Source: Cristatella mucedo (Eukaryota; Bryozoa; Phylactolaemata; Cristatellidae). From it: a stretch of DNA of 64,000 bases. Position numbers and translations under genes: made by a program. The notes beneath the pieces are model-generated. The model saw only the letters and a list, made by a program, of their open reading frames with translations, did not search any database and was not told where the DNA came from. The stretch lies in assembly GCA_009760855.2 (NCBI GenBank), contig WPIO01000234.1, forward strand, positions 124,001-188,000, in the 5' to 3' direction. Within the stretch, counting starts at the first letter, position 1. Every line of letters starts with the position of its first letter. Of this stretch, positions 22,603-35,099 are shown piece after piece.

Positions 22603-23715
22603 AATTGGCACTTTGTTTATATATAGCATAATGTCGGCAACTCATGTTTACGGCCCAAACGAGCTTACTCACGAACTCATTCAAAATGATTTAAGTTGAT
22701 TGTAATATAAATTTATAACGTTTGCATATTTTTCGGGCTGGCTTGCAAAATCCAGGCAATCTTTGCCCTCGACTTACACGTTGCGTAAGAAACGGCCTCG
22801 AGAGTGCTGAAATTGGAATGGCAGTGTCCTGCCTGTCAATCAATGAGTTATGCTGCAAACTGCCATTTCGAATCGGCGTGATAATGACCATTGTATAGCC
22901 TATTGGAAAACCAATGTCCAAGGTATGTAAATATGAAAGTTGAGCATGCAATTGCAGCGCTCTCTCTCTCTCAGCTGTCGCGTATCCGGGTGAGCGGAGC
23001 ACAGAACAGTGCGGCGGGCATGCGCGTCCACGCCGTGCTTCTTTTCAGTGTTCCTTTCCCTGAGCAAAGCAGGACTTGGGCGACGAAACCAATGCCCCCA
23101 CCCAGCGCAATATAGTGGCAATGGAAAGGATTAAATTTTGTGCGACTCGTTAGTTCAGCGAGCCTTTGGTTGCACAAGTTAATACATCTCTCCAAATGGC
23201 GGCCAATAATCACACCAATGCTGACATTTTCGGGACCGGAGCCAATCAAAAAGGCTTACGAAGGCTGCAGGCATTAAACAGCAGTTACTTTAATTCTCAC
23301 GTGCGCCTGCATCCGATGCGCCAGCCGCCGCAGGCTCGTAAGCAGAATGCTCCACTCCAGTCGGCACCGAATGCGAAATCAGAATGCGCAATCAGATTGC
23401 GTCCGCCGAGATTGTGACAGCACCTTTACTGTAAATGCAATCCGACGCATTTCGTCGTCTTGCCCCGCCCCCTCCGCGACCAGTTGGCGGAGCAAGGACG
23501 TGCGTCTAGCGGTGGCCGGAGCTGCCAACTATTTTTATGCAGGGGACACGATCCGCAAGGTGGTCACGCACGGCTGGGCTGCTTGATCCGCGCGACTAAT
23601 GAAACATTAGAGCGCGAACTCATTGCGTCTATTCGACAATAACCCGACGGTAGCCCACCGAGTGGAATTCAGACATAATTTCATCGCAGGTGACCTTCGG
23701 CGGGGAGGGGGGTAC

Positions 23716-23878
23716 AGGCCGTAATAGCTCAGGAGGTACAGTGCTCGCTCTTCACGATCGCGATTTCGAGCATTTCAGTAGGCAAGCCTTTATTGCCTTT
23801 ATTGCCAACTGCAAGCGATGGTGATAGCCGTCAAGGCAACTTCTGCCGCTATACAAAGGAAGCGGTTAAATCAGCTAA
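23716..23878 (+). mobile_element. SINE-B copy, diverged
   Basis: Plus orientation: head CCGTAATAGCTCAGGAGGTA, core TTATTGCCAACTGCAAGCG, GGTGATAGCCGTCAAGGC and 3' end GCGGTTAAATCAGCTA. The B box is degraded. From 23879 to 24826 I see nothing recognisable. Confidence 0.8.
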
Positions 23879-24826
23879 TACGAATAGGGGGCGGCCCAGG
23901 TCGCTGCCGCTGTCTGGAGGAGAGGGCGAATGCCACGTGTCACCCACCACCCTTCTATGGACCGATTCCACTTTCCACGACTCTGATATCCGATAATCCG
24001 AACTGGCTGAATAAGGCCATCCATGAAAGCTGCCAACAGTCGGCCGCCCCTGTAAGTGTCACGGTAATACTTCCATACCACACTGGGTGAGTACTCGGCC
24101 ATCTGATGTAAAGCATAATGCCTGCATCCTTCTGTGCTAAAGAATCAGCTCCTGTTGGCAGATTATACGACGCAGCTGAAGTAGGGTCAACGTCCGGAAG
24201 GAGTTAGTTTGATAGGTATTGCAGACCCGTCATGTGGGAATAATCGCCCCGTGCCTCGACTTTCACGTTTGGCGAACAGCGGACGCTATCTCTGATCGCC
24301 GACCAAGGAGAGCACTAGCAAACAATTGCAATCACAGCAGTACTTGTACGCAGTCGTGCAGCAAACTTGGACTTGGCTCTAGCACGCAAGTGGAATTTAC
24401 TATGTCATCGCACTCACGCATTCTCAAGTTTTTGGGATTTCTCTGAATAGCTTTGAACCATTGACTGGCAAATATATGAGGCGACTGTACGTCAGTTTGT
24501 CCTGATGGGAAAGACCTGTAGTGAACTTCGCAGGGGTCGGGGGGGGGTGGGATGAATGGACAAGCGTTCGGGCTGATTCTCCTCAGTGGTTGCTAGGCAT
24601 GTCACAATCACCTTGGAATTCTTAATCTCTGGATTTGATAGTCCGGAGAATTTGGTAATCCTTATCAAGTAGCGTGAAATCCTAAACTACGGAAACCTAG
24701 GTTACACAAGCCCTTTGAATAGCACAAAAGGAAACTTGCGGCATTATTGAAGTCATCCTACGACATAGACTGGACTGAATGGTTAAGCGACACAGTCAGC
24801 GGTCAAAGAATTCATGCCGTTGCATG

Positions 24827-24977
24827 CATTCGACCTCCATCCTCCGACCTTGACCATTCGACCTCGACCCTTCAACATTGACCCTTCGACCTCGATCCAT
24901 CGACCTCGACCCTTCGACCTCGATCCTTCAACCTCGATCCTTGGACCTCGATCCATTGACCTCAATCCTTCGACCAA
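24827..24977. repeat. Minisatellite with TCGACC core
   Basis: About a dozen imperfect 11-14 bp units combining CCTTCGACCTCGA and TCCATCGACCTCGA. It stays open in frame on both strands, which is a by-product of the repeat. Confidence 0.85.
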
Positions 24978-25213
24978 TCGTTGCAACATCCGCTTATCGT
25001 AGGCTTCTTGTACTTGCTCCTTCGACTCTTGGTTACAGATTTCGATTCGCTTAGCACTAGCAAAGCGTGGGCATGCAACGGCTGCCACTTTAGCAGCGAT
25101 CTCAAACGACTCGCTGGTGCAACCGCTCGCTGACCGAGTGAGCTCTACGCTCCACCGAGTAAGCTATAGCTCCACCGAGTGAGCTATACGCTCCACGGCC
25201 GAATATAAACAAG

Positions 25214-25486
<273 letters not shown>

Positions 25487-25844
25487 CACACACATATGTG
25501 CACAGCTCGCAAACAGAGCTAGCCCGAAAAATCTATGCACCTTGAATATAATGCAAATGACCACAGACAACTAAATGCTTTTTGAACTCATGCAAAAAAT
25601 ATCGCTAGAGCAACGAAGTGATCACTACTGGTAATGTGTGGTAGGCTACGACATTGGTTTTCTTACAAATGCGTCAACAATATTCGAAAAAAGCTTGGTT
25701 TTGCCGTTTCTGGAGAAACTAATGGCTTAGTACTGCGACCACCTCGAATGACGCCTCCTTGAAGCGCCATCACAGCATGTCTATGTAAGATTTCTGGGCG
25801 ACTTAAGTATCTCCAACCGTTCAGCTCCGTGACATTTCAAAACT

Positions 25845-25965
25845 TCTACGTAGACAGGGATACCACATCAAAGTTAGTAAATGTATTTGTAACATCCGGT
25901 CTCGACGTCTGAAGCGCACTTCTTGCACGTCGAGCGGCCTGCAGCAATAAAGCGCTATACAGTGC
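25845..25965 (+). mobile_element. L2 coding fragment
   Basis: Diverged remnant encoding parts of the [13 protein letters not shown] region (GACAGGGATACCACATCAA, then ACATCCGGTCTCGAC). From 25484 to 25844 nothing else is seen. Confidence 0.65.
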
Positions 25966-25969
25966 TAGT

Positions 25970-26222
25970 GTAAAAGCTGCCGACTGTGGCACGTTTATTA
26001 AAGCTGTCCTGGGCAGCTGCTGCCATGCTCCACGCACTTCCTTGACTGCCCTCAGCTGTCTCAGCTTAGCTTCTCATTTTCTCTTTAATGCGTGAGATAA
26101 AGTCTGTGGGTGACCGTGTACGTATCGAAAGCCACTTAGGCTTTCAGTGGACATTGAAAACTCACCTGCGTAACATGCACTTAGACTTTGTGGCTCTGTA
26201 GAGTTACAAGCGGAGATAAATG
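25970..26222 (+). mobile_element. LINE-B 3' end
   Basis: Parallels the copy at 48135-48597: CTGCCGACTGTGGCAC, TTTCTCTTTAATGCGTGAG, CGAAAGCCACTTAGGCT, CTGCGTAACA, and ends GTTACAAGCGGAGATAAA. Confidence 0.8.
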
Positions 26223-27411
26223 CACATATTTACATGTACATAGTATCTCCTCCGGCTATGAAAATGCACGTCGATGACTTGTTAGTGAATTTTCTTAGTG
26301 ATATGTGATATCTCAGTGATATTTTCTCAGTGTCTCTAAAGAAAATATTTTGCGCGTGAGCAGCTGTAGGCCAAACACGGTTCAATATATAAAGATGCAC
26401 TGAATATATCGAGGAGTAAAATAGAAAACTCACCCAACTGCGTTTTTGATAAAGAGAAATCTAAGAATTGTTTAAAAATTATTTCCATTAAGACCATTAC
26501 GATCATGATGAGAGTTATTTTAGCTATGAAAATTTATGGTCAAGGTGCTCAACTTTGCATGCGTAATAAATCTCACTTTGAGTTTAATGCAAGGACCAAC
26601 AACCAGTTTTCATAAACGAAAACGCTGCTTTTGTATGTACCTGAAACCGCCACTTCACTTGCTTTTCGGCCTTAGGAAGTGCAAATACTGTTGCATTATG
26701 CATAATTTCAGATCGAGTTTGCGGTCACAGTTACATGAAATTCACCAAGGCTTTTAAATATAGCCTTGACTAAGCTCGAGAATCCTTAGAGCCGGTGTTG
26801 TGCAATGTATCGAAACGTGCACGCGATAATGGAAATTATAGAAATATAATGCATCAATTGAAACGTGCCTGTGCCAAATTGATCTGGTTAGGACAGCGCT
26901 TGAGATTATTAACTATTTCAGAATAGCAAGCGCTAGTACCGCACGCGTCACAATCGATGATATATGAAACGGCATAAAAAAGGAAGTTGAAGCAACGGTT
27001 AGTCAGATAGTTGCACGTCGTGGCTCGGCCCAGAGCAGAGGCCTGAACGTCGGACTTTGGAAGTGCAAGAGCTGATGTCACGGTCTCCAAAGGATCTTTG
27101 GTTGGTCAGACGCTGGGCTAGGTGACTGCGCCAATCGGCTCGAGCCCTGCTGTGCGTGCAAAGCGCCGACTGACAGAGACTCGACCCGCTCTTTGGGTGC
27201 TACAGAAATGGCATTTATTTATTTATTCACTCATTAGCCGATCAACCGATCAGAAGCCGTCGCTGACCCTTAAACCAAGGGAGGAGGTGACAGGCGAGTT
27301 TCGCAGAATTATTAAAGACCAGCCGAGTTAATTCGGAGCAACTTTGAAGACAGCGGAGCCTCGGCTCCCTCAGCTCAGCCTCGCTACGCGGAGCTCCGGT
27401 CAGTAATCTGA
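26223..27411. other. No recognisable feature
   Basis: AT-rich sequence with short frames only. The part 27340-27400 is a little GC-richer but shows no motif. Confidence 0.5.
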
Positions 27412-27816
27412 TAATAGTAATAATAATAATAATGCACTTGATAAAGCACCCTCAGAGAACTTAATCTCTTTCTAGGCGCTTTACATTTGCTGCAAAGGGA
27501 AATGCAATTGAATGGTGAGTAAAATCATGCTTGAAAAACAAACAAAATGAATAATATGGTTAGGGGTGACATGCACAGGGTCAGCATGCAAATGTGGTTA
27601 GTGGCAGCATGCACAGTGTCAGCAAGCATAAGTACGTGAAGGACGAATCACAGGGATCCACTAAATGCTGTCCTAAATAGGTGTGTTTTTAAGTTCCTTT
27701 TAAATGTGGTCAGGTCAGGGGATGTTCTGACGCAGGTCGGGATGGAGTTCCAGGCTTTGCGAGCATACGAACTAAATGCACGGTCTCCAAAGGATTTAAG
27801 GTTTGTACGAGATCTG
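27412..27816 (-). mobile_element. L2 LINE 3' end
   Basis: Reversed AAT tail, hairpin tail and 3' UTR, then the last about 50 codons of the ORF (the complement reads SFGDRAFSSYA). It stops abruptly at about 27816. Confidence 0.93.
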
Positions 27817-28637
27817 ACCTACTGAGAACCCACGAGCCAGAGTGGTTTTTAGTTAGCCATTCGAACAAAGAGCGCCGTTCCTGAACACTAATCTTTTGCG
27901 ATAGCTGCTGGGAATGCGGTCCTTAAAATAAAAAATCTTCATCACGACGCGATCGTCAAAGAGACCAAACAAATCGAACCGCGCGACACACCTGCTAGTT
28001 GAGATAGCAAAGCTAATTATTCAAGCAGTGTGTTTACGGTCTTCGATTAGAAGGACTCACCGCGGCAGCGTTGCTAGGATAAAGCCAAGGTAGGATCCGA
28101 CTCGATCAACTGCCGACAGCATCCGACAGGGAAGGTGTGACCGGAAGCTCATCCAGCATCCAGGCTTCCGAGCGCTCGCGCCAGAGGCTCTGAGTGAAAC
28201 CTTTCGGCGCCCGGGGAAAAGCTACAAATGGCACCACCCCTCTCCTCCTAAAAAATCGCTGCAACATAGCTGCACCACATAAAAAAATGCAAAAACACAC
28301 GCTAGCATGCATATCGAGTCGAGAAAGTTTTATTAATTGTAGTACAGGTACAAGGTAGCCATTGCAACTTTAAATTAGGTGAAAATTGTTCTGGACTTGA
28401 ACGTGGCAAGCTGGCCTGTTACAATTTGAAAATTAATGTTTTTTACCGTGTTTCTTTCTCTACGCTTAACAAGGCAAAAGCAGAGAGTCAATCTTGCCCA
28501 ATCATATGCTATCAGATAAGACAGGATTATCTACAGAATTTGGTGGTTCTTTGTGATTCGTTCTTCGTGCGCATGTACCTGCTTTTACTATGCCTGCTGT
28601 TTGAGGATGTTAATCACCAATCATCTGTTAAAAAAAC
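27817..28637. other. No recognisable feature
   Basis: Only short open frames and an A7 run; nothing assignable. Confidence 0.5.
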
Positions 28638-28765
28638 ACTAGCTGATTTAACAGCCTCTTTTGTATAGCGACAGAAGGGCCTATACGGCTATCACGACAG
28701 CATTGATACGGCGATAAAGAACAACCCAGCGCAAGATTCGAACTCACAATCTCGGAACAGTGTCT
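28638..28765 (-). mobile_element. SINE-B copy, head lost
   Basis: Reversed: CTGATTTAACAGCCTCTTTT, GCCTATACGGCTATCACGAC and GATTCGAACTCACAATCTCG. It ends in the B-box region, where an L2 tail follows directly. Confidence 0.85.
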
Positions 28766-28838
28766 GTAAAAGGCCTAGAAAGAGATTCAGTTCCCTGATG
28801 GCGCAATGCAAATGTATTATTATTATTATTATTATTCC
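28763..28838 (+). mobile_element. L2 3' tail fragment
   Basis: GCCTAGAAAGAGATTCAG, then a degraded second arm and (ATT)n. Confidence 0.8.
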
Positions 28839-28845
28839 AATTCAG

Positions 28846-29955
28846 CTAGTTAAAGGAACGTTCGCAGTTGGCAACTGATAACAGCGAGATGGTAAGAAGA
28901 ACTTGCAAAGCTACTCTCAAATTAGGAAACACATCTTCTTCATAACTGACAATAAAGGACATGATTTTCAGTGGTGTCTTTTAGTGGCGAGTCGTAGTGT
29001 GTGGCAAGAAGCATTTTAAAGTCACACGTTTCGTTGTGCAGCTCAGATCCATCAACGTCTGAGCAATAGAAGCCTTCAAGATCTAAAAATTGCGAGTAGA
29101 GTTTGATCTGGTCAAGTGTCTCTAAAAGCTTCTTAATTTCCAACAAGAAACCAAATTTAGCATTAAGATCTGTGAGTCGTAAAAAAAAGTTGCAATTTCT
29201 TATCTGAGATAGTTTGTGCTGTCCTTCATTACGTATGCATCTCCTCCTCTGCCGTGAGACCAACATCTTGAGAGAGTTCTCCAGGCAGCTGTATCCTTCG
29301 GCGTATTCTTAATTTAACTGCAACTCCACACAAATCATATCTCAATGTGGCATCTAGTAGTGATTCTTGGCACAGGTCTTCTCGAGGTCTTGACAATTTA
29401 ATCTCAGGTGAGTGGAGGTCACAAGTGAGGGCGTCTTTGAAGTTCATCTTTCGATCATTGACATCAGTCTTTTCTGAACGCGGTCAATCTTCCTTAAGAT
29501 GCGGTACCACAATGGTAGCAGAGCCAAAAAGTTAGAGTTCAGAATAAACTGTAGGAGACTACCAGCTTTACTTCTTGTTTCAAGCGTTCCACTTGCTTCC
29601 TCAGACGGTTGCTCCAAAAGACCTACAATGTTCGGTCCATCCATCCATCCATCCATTCGGTCCATCATTGATAGCTTTCACAGCCTCCTCTCTTGCACTC
29701 CAATTTTTTGCAGAGTCACGTTTGACAGTGATGGCTAAAAAAATATAAATAATTTGTTACTTTCAGTAGTTCTTCCCACCTCAGAGTTGATCTTGAGAAG
29801 AATAAGTAGGTGCTCTCTGTTGTTCCAAAAAAGAGGTAATGACAACGGAATCTTGACTTGCAGCATTAACTCCTGCCAGGTTCAAGCTGCGGCTATCAAA
29901 GTTTAAAAAAATTGCCTTCTCATTTCTGGACAGTATCCTGTTTTGGACACCTGAA
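28846..29955 (-). pseudogene. Decayed hAT transposase (DUF4371/ZMYM1-like)
   Basis: Read on the minus strand, the pieces follow the order of a DUF4371/ZMYM1-type hAT transposase. First GVQNRILSRNEKAIF and SRSLNLAGVNAAS (catalytic-core region, about 29800-29945). Then LLQFILNSNFLALLPLWYRI with LRKIDRVQKRL (about 29460-29600), KDALTCDLHSPEIKLSRPR (about 29400) and LTDLNAKFGFLLEIKKLL (about 29130). Last comes the dimerisation domain VFPNLRVALQVLLTI, ending at CERSF near 28850. Several frameshifts and stops separate the pieces, so it is inactive. The 3' end is missing where the L2 tail begins. No terminal inverted repeats were found. Confidence 0.85.
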
Positions 29956-30444
29956 AAGAACCCGTCTGTGGCGGGCAGGATGAAGCGAGCGGACGGGGGG
30001 GCGCAGTTGCGCAACGCGGACGGATGGTTGAACGACCGCCCGTGCTCGTTACGCTGCGAGCGCCAGACGAATATACGGCGGTCAGAGAGACCTCTCGGTG
30101 TTTCCGTGTCGTCGCTTATGTGTCGCCGTAGCTTCGAGCTGCAGCTCAAGGTCCAAGTCTGTAAACATGCTTAAATAGCTCAGCCAGCAGTAATCGAGTC
30201 CATCGAAACAAGGAATTGCTTGAAATCGAGATAGGCATTCTCACAAGAAAATAAGTTTAAAAAAAATATGTGCTCAATCCAATTTGCTTTTGGTGCCTCC
30301 TGCGGCCATGGCGCCCGGGGAACATCTGTCCCGCCATGCCAACCAGTGGTAATTCATGAACCGCGGACAAATTTCCGCAGCAGAAGTTGGTCTCCTTATT
30401 CTATAACCTCTCGCCAACGCGCCGGTACAGCGAGCCAGCGAGAG

Positions 30445-30470
30445 CTTGTGGGCGTGGCCACGCCCACAAG
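30445..30470. promoter_or_regulatory. 26-bp palindrome of paired Sp/KLF boxes
   Basis: Perfect palindrome centred on GTGGGCGTGGCCACGCCCAC, giving an Sp/KLF-type GGGCGTGG box on each strand. It lies 40 bp before a CCAAT box. A promoter role is inference. Confidence 0.45.
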
Positions 30471-30509
30471 GTAGTTCCGCCCCAGCCGGACTCAGACCAC
30501 TCCGCCTAG

Positions 30510-30514
30510 CCAAT
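30510..30514 (+). promoter_or_regulatory. CCAAT box
   Basis: CCAAT followed by GGGCGCG, 40 bp downstream of the KLF palindrome. It would suit a promoter reading toward 30600, but no gene is seen there. Confidence 0.3.
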
Positions 30515-30842
30515 GGGCGCGCTGAGTGCCGCCTCATTAGGCGCTGCAGTTGGACAGTATCGGCTGACTAAGCTGGATTTAATTGCAACGGGTCAGCTGT
30601 TGTCGCGTGACCAGCCAGTCCTACAGCGACGGAACTTTCTGCCTGTGCGTTGGCCTGAACGCACGCCCAATCCACTCCTCGATCTCGCTCTCACTCTCTC
30701 TTCTCTTCTACTGACGCTCAACCGGAGCTGCTTCCACGACGGCTGCTACGTCCGTACGTACGCTCGCTCGCTCGCTTGCGTCGCCGTCGTACGATACAAT
30801 ACATATACATATATACAATACAATATACATATGCATCGATAC

Positions 30843-30876
<34 letters not shown>

Positions 30877-30937
30877 GTGTACGCCTAGAAAGAGATTAAG
30901 TTCTCTGAGGGCGCTTTATCGAGTGCAATATTATTAT
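30843..30937 (+). mobile_element. (AAT)n and L2 tail, arm of an inverted pair
   Basis: (AAT)n at 30843-30877, then a plus-oriented L2 tail. Its bases 30884-30915 are the exact reverse complement of 30948-30979 in the next L2 copy. Confidence 0.9.
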
Positions 30938-30938
30938 T

Positions 30939-32364
30939 ACTTGATACAGCGCCCTCAGAGAACTTAATCTCTTTCTAGGTGCTTTACATTTGCTGCAAAG
31001 GGAAATGCAATTGAATGGTAAATAAAATCATGCTTGAAAAACAAACAAAATGAATAGCATGGTTAGGGGTGACATGCACAGGGTCAGCATGCAAATGTGG
31101 TTAGCGGCAGCATGCACAGTGTCAGCACGCATAAGCACGTAAAGGACGAATCACAGGGACCCACTAAATGCTGTCCTAAATAGGTGTGTTTTTAAGTTCC
31201 TTTTAAATGTGGTCAGGTCAGGGGATGTTCTGACGCAGGTCGGGATGGAGTTCCAGGCTTTGGGAGCATACGAACTAAATGCACGGTCTCCAAAGGATTT
31301 GAGGTTTGTACAAAGTATTTCTAGACTGTTGGATTCCGAAAAGCTGGTGGTACGATGCTTGGCCTGATGGGGGAGTATGTCGGAGAGATAGGCTGGAGCC
31401 ATAGAATGAAGGGACCTAAAAGTGAGCGACAAAACCTTGAAGTCAATCCGTTGCTTGACTGGTAGCCAGTGCAGGTCGGCGAGAAGTAGAGTAACGTGGC
31501 AACTGCGATGCTCACGACAGACAAGCCTAGCTGCAGAGTTTTGCACCAGCTGCAATCGCCTGATCGCACATGCTGGTAGGCCAGTAAGCAGTGAGTTGCA
31601 GAAGTCGACACGGGATGTCACGAATGCATGAACTAACTTGGACGTGGTATCTTTATCTAAACAAGCCCGAATTTTAGCAATGTTATGAAGCTGAAAATAG
31701 GCAGATTTGACTGTGGAGCTGATATGGTCGTCTAACGAGAGGTCGCTTTGGAATATGACACCTAGATTTCGAGCTGATTCAACTGGAGATATGCTGACAG
31801 AGCCAATTTTGAGAGTCAGCCTTTCCAATCTCTGGATCACACTGGGTTTGCCCATAACTAGTAAGTTAGTTTTGTCATCGTTCAGCTTAAGAAAATTTTC
31901 TGCCATTTATGTGCGGATGTCATCAATGCATGCAGCAAGTGAGTTTAGAGAATTTGAGGTGCTTGAAGGCTGGGAGGGATCAAAGAAAAGGTACAACTGA
32001 GTGTCATCTGCATAGAAGTGAAAGCCTAGATTGTGCTTGGCAATCACATCAGCAAGAGGGAGAGTATAAACCGGGAAAAGAACCGGACCTAGCACGAAAC
32101 CCTGAGGTACTCCATATTTCAGAGGTACTTCAGATGATCTTTGTCCATTCACGTCAATACTCTGGAGTCTCCCACTGAGATAGGACCTGAACCACTGCAG
32201 AGCAGTGCCAGTGATGCCCAGGCGAGATAAGAGGCACTCTAGAAGTACTTTGTGATCGATGGTATTAAAAGCTGCCGAAAGATCGAGCAAAACAAGCAGA
32301 GACACTCTACCCATGTCTGCATTCCTAAGTAGGTCGTTGTATACCCGAAGCAATGCTGACTCTG
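30939..32364 (-). mobile_element. L2 LINE, long copy (5'-truncated)
   Basis: Reversed tail and 3' UTR, then a nearly intact 251-codon minus frame (31151-31906) and the upstream RT core (LDLSAAFNTIDH, GVPQGFVLGP and YADDTQLY) in the frame 31907-32701, so one break separates core and C-terminus. SALLRVYNDLLRN at the 5' limit extends about 13 bases further than the 7358-8797 copy. Beyond 32364 the sequence turns into CpG-rich non-L2 DNA. Confidence 0.95.
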
Positions 32365-32389
32365 TGGAGTGAATATAGAAAACATACAA

Positions 32390-33115
32390 CATGGCTCGCT
32401 TGCGTTGCCTTCGGACGATACAATGCAGCTGTCGTCGTCGACCGCCAACATTGAACGTTCGCGCGCGTACGCGGCGAAGGAGTGCGGGGGCTGACGAACG
32501 CGCCCCGCGGCGGCCGCCGCCGCGGGACAGGTGGGCGTGGCTCGACGCGCAGTCACGCCGGCCGGTGGGCGGCGTCGTTGTAGCGCGTCGCCAAATGGCT
32601 GCAGCCGGCGGGCAGCAGCCGCCTCCCCACCATCGCTTCGCGTCGGTGCGGGCGGGCAGCTCGCGCGCAAGGCGCCTAGGCGCGGCGTGCGACGACGGCA
32701 CTTCCGGCGGGACGTGAGCCGCTCACTACTTTCGAGGCGCTTCACAGCGAGTCCAGCCTCGGGGTCTCGCTCGGTAGGATCTCGTGGTGGGCGCGCGAGG
32801 GCGGCGCGACGAAGAACGAAGCACCGCCCCCCCCGCCCGCCTGCAAGCGAGTTGTGGCATTGCAACCCGATAGAATCGTGCGGACATCGGCCGGTCGGCC
32901 TTTGCAGCAAATGTAAAGCGCCTAGAAAGAGATCGAGTTCTCCGAGGGCGCGCGCTTTATCGAGTGCATTATTATTCTTATTATAGGCGCTGCAAGAAGC
33001 ACCGTCCAGGTCGAGGCCCGCTCGCGCGCAGGCGCACTAGCAGCAGCGCGCGGCCGAAGCTGCGCGCGAGCGGGCTGCGGCCGGGCGCAACTAGAGTAGC
33101 GCAGAGTAAAGTGCT
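32390..33115. promoter_or_regulatory. CpG island with embedded L2 tail
   Basis: Very CpG-dense at 32390-32895 and again at 32985-33115, interrupted by an L2 tail. Open frames run across it on both strands as GC-rich artefacts. I recognise no exon, but this could be an unannotated promoter or first exon. Confidence 0.4.
32895..32985 (+). mobile_element. L2 3' tail fragment
   Basis: CCTTTGCAGCAAATGTAAAG, AAGAGATCGAGTTCTC, GCGCTTTATCGAGTGC and ATT repeats, with extra CG steps from the GC-rich surroundings. Confidence 0.88.
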
Positions 33116-33362
33116 CCTAGAGTTGTCCACCTTGCAAACAAAGCCCGTATTTGGTTCCTACACTATTCTAGTCAGGAAGTCACCCCGTCTTGTATTCTTG
33201 AGTTGTTCGAAATGGCTTTAAAAATTGAATTATTAACTACGTGCAATCAACCGATGCAGTTTGTACGCACGTCCGTTACTCCACAGAACAACAGAGACCG
33301 AGTGGATGCAACGCAGGAGTGCCTTTTCCATCAGCTGATATCACGTGATCAGCGGATATCAC

Positions 33363-33532
33363 GCGAGAGTCTCATTTGTACGGCGGCGGAAGAGCCTTAA
33401 CGGCAGGTGGCGCCACCGATTGGCTTGCAGTTAGCTGTACACTATCGCCCACTGCACGATTCGAATCGACGACCTCGGAGTTTGGGAAGGGCGACCATCT
33501 TGGATTCATCATCGCGGCCCCTGATGATTTAG
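33363..33532 (-). mobile_element. SINE-B copy, diverged
   Basis: Reversed: CTCATTTGTACGGCGGC, AAGAGCCTTAACGGC, TATCGCCCACTGCACG, GATTCGAATCGACGACCTCG. From 33533 to 34103 nothing else is recognised, apart from a doubled CCGGTGAAGTGTTAT (33800-33853). Confidence 0.7.
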
Positions 33533-34103
33533 CGTACGCAAAGCCTAAGCGGCTTCCGGTGCACATGCAGTACCTAAAAGACTCCACTGCACCACGCAAC
33601 AGAGAGAGAAAGAGATAATAACAAGCGAAGCGAAATCAGGAGGGCAGTCGAGCAAGTGATTAGCATAGAAGTAGCAGCTAAGGACTGCTGCTGGGGGAGA
33701 ATGTGCCGCAGTCAACCGATACCGGCTAAAAGACTTCGGTAGCTCCCGAGTCACTCTCTATTGATGTCAGACGCATCTGAAAGAATCATCATCCATTATG
33801 CCGGTGAAGTGTTATCATCAATTATGATGTATCACTTCCGGTGAAGTGTTATGAATGAGAGAGAGGAACGCATGTGTGGGGCACGTAGAGGTAGCTTTGT
33901 GGAGGAAGATAAATGCGGTGGGTGGAATAAGAATAACAATAATTTGTCGTTTGCTAAAAGCCTTAATTAAATCTCAATATAGTCGCTTTAAAAATAGCTG
34001 CAAGCGAATCGATAGTCGATGGTTGGTGACGTGCATGATATTAAGCATGCGGAAGCCAGCAAGTATCGCACGTGGACCGTCATTCTATAAAAAAAAAAAT
34101 GCT

Positions 34104-34224
34104 CAGCTGATTTAAAAGCCTCACGTATTTAGCGGCAGAGGAGCCTTTACGGCTATCGCCGCCGCCAGCGGCGGACGCCTGGCGAAGGACTCGAACCCAC
34201 GTGACCTGGGTGGTAAAGCGTACA
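34104..34224 (-). mobile_element. SINE-B copy, head degraded
   Basis: Reversed: CAGCTGATTTAAAAGCCTC, GAGCCTTTACGGCTATCGCC and CTCGAACCCACGTGACC, ending at GGTGGTAAAGCG. Confidence 0.85.
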
Positions 34225-35099
34225 GGAAGACAATCGTGGCCACCTCTGTCGCGGTAAGAGGAGCTGCTGCGGTGTAGGGGTAGGAGTGGAGTTACTGATT
34301 CGATCGTGAAAGACTGGCCTGCTAAATCAGACAGCTTACGCAAGTGCCTCCTAAATTACAGGATCCGGATATTTCACGCTCTGCACTAGTTGCGCATGCG
34401 CCTCTCGGCGGCTCTAGAATATACCGACCCGAATTAATGCGCGCTGGACTCGCTATTGCAATATGGGCGTTGCAGCTGCGCGCTAGAACGGTCAGATGAC
34501 CTGTGCGTCAGTGCCGCGCGCGGAAGACTCGTCGGCTGTGCTTCGGAGGCACTTGCGTCACCAGTGTCTGTCGCTCAACTACGAGGAGTATCGCCCATTA
34601 CGCGAGCTGCGTTTGTAGCGAAGAATTTAGTTCAGGAGTATTAGACAAAATTAAGTATTGAGCACCGCTTCGCATGGTCAGATAATAAATTGCAGTCTTA
34701 CGACAAATGAGACGCCTTGTATCGTCTGCCAATCTGCGTGCGTTCATTGTGGCGGTTAGAGTTTCTGAAAAATAGCTGTATACTGTTACGGACTTGAGCC
34801 ACGTGAAACTGTCTTGCTCTTCAATTTCGAATTGATGATCCATTCTTTTGATTGAAGCGACAAATTCAACTCATCTTGAAGAGACTTTAGTTAACACTTT
34901 CAGCAGCGATCATTTCGCGATTTCGATTTTCGCGATTTGATCGATTTCCGCGATTTTCGCGATCGATTGATTCAACGATACCGCCTACATCGCTTACTCC
35001 CAATAGACGAGATCCCGCTAGATTTTCGGCGAAACTTGGCATAGTTTTTGACGGGGCGACAGATAGTTCTTTGAGACTACGCACGAGGTTAATGACATC

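Larger units (their letters stand above)
29960..30842. other. GC-rich, promoter-like stretch without a recognised gene
   Basis: Contains a palindromic GC/CACCC box and a CCAAT box (listed separately) and frames that match nothing known. The short part 29960-30150 may be an insertion at the 5' side of the hAT remnant. Confidence 0.35.
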
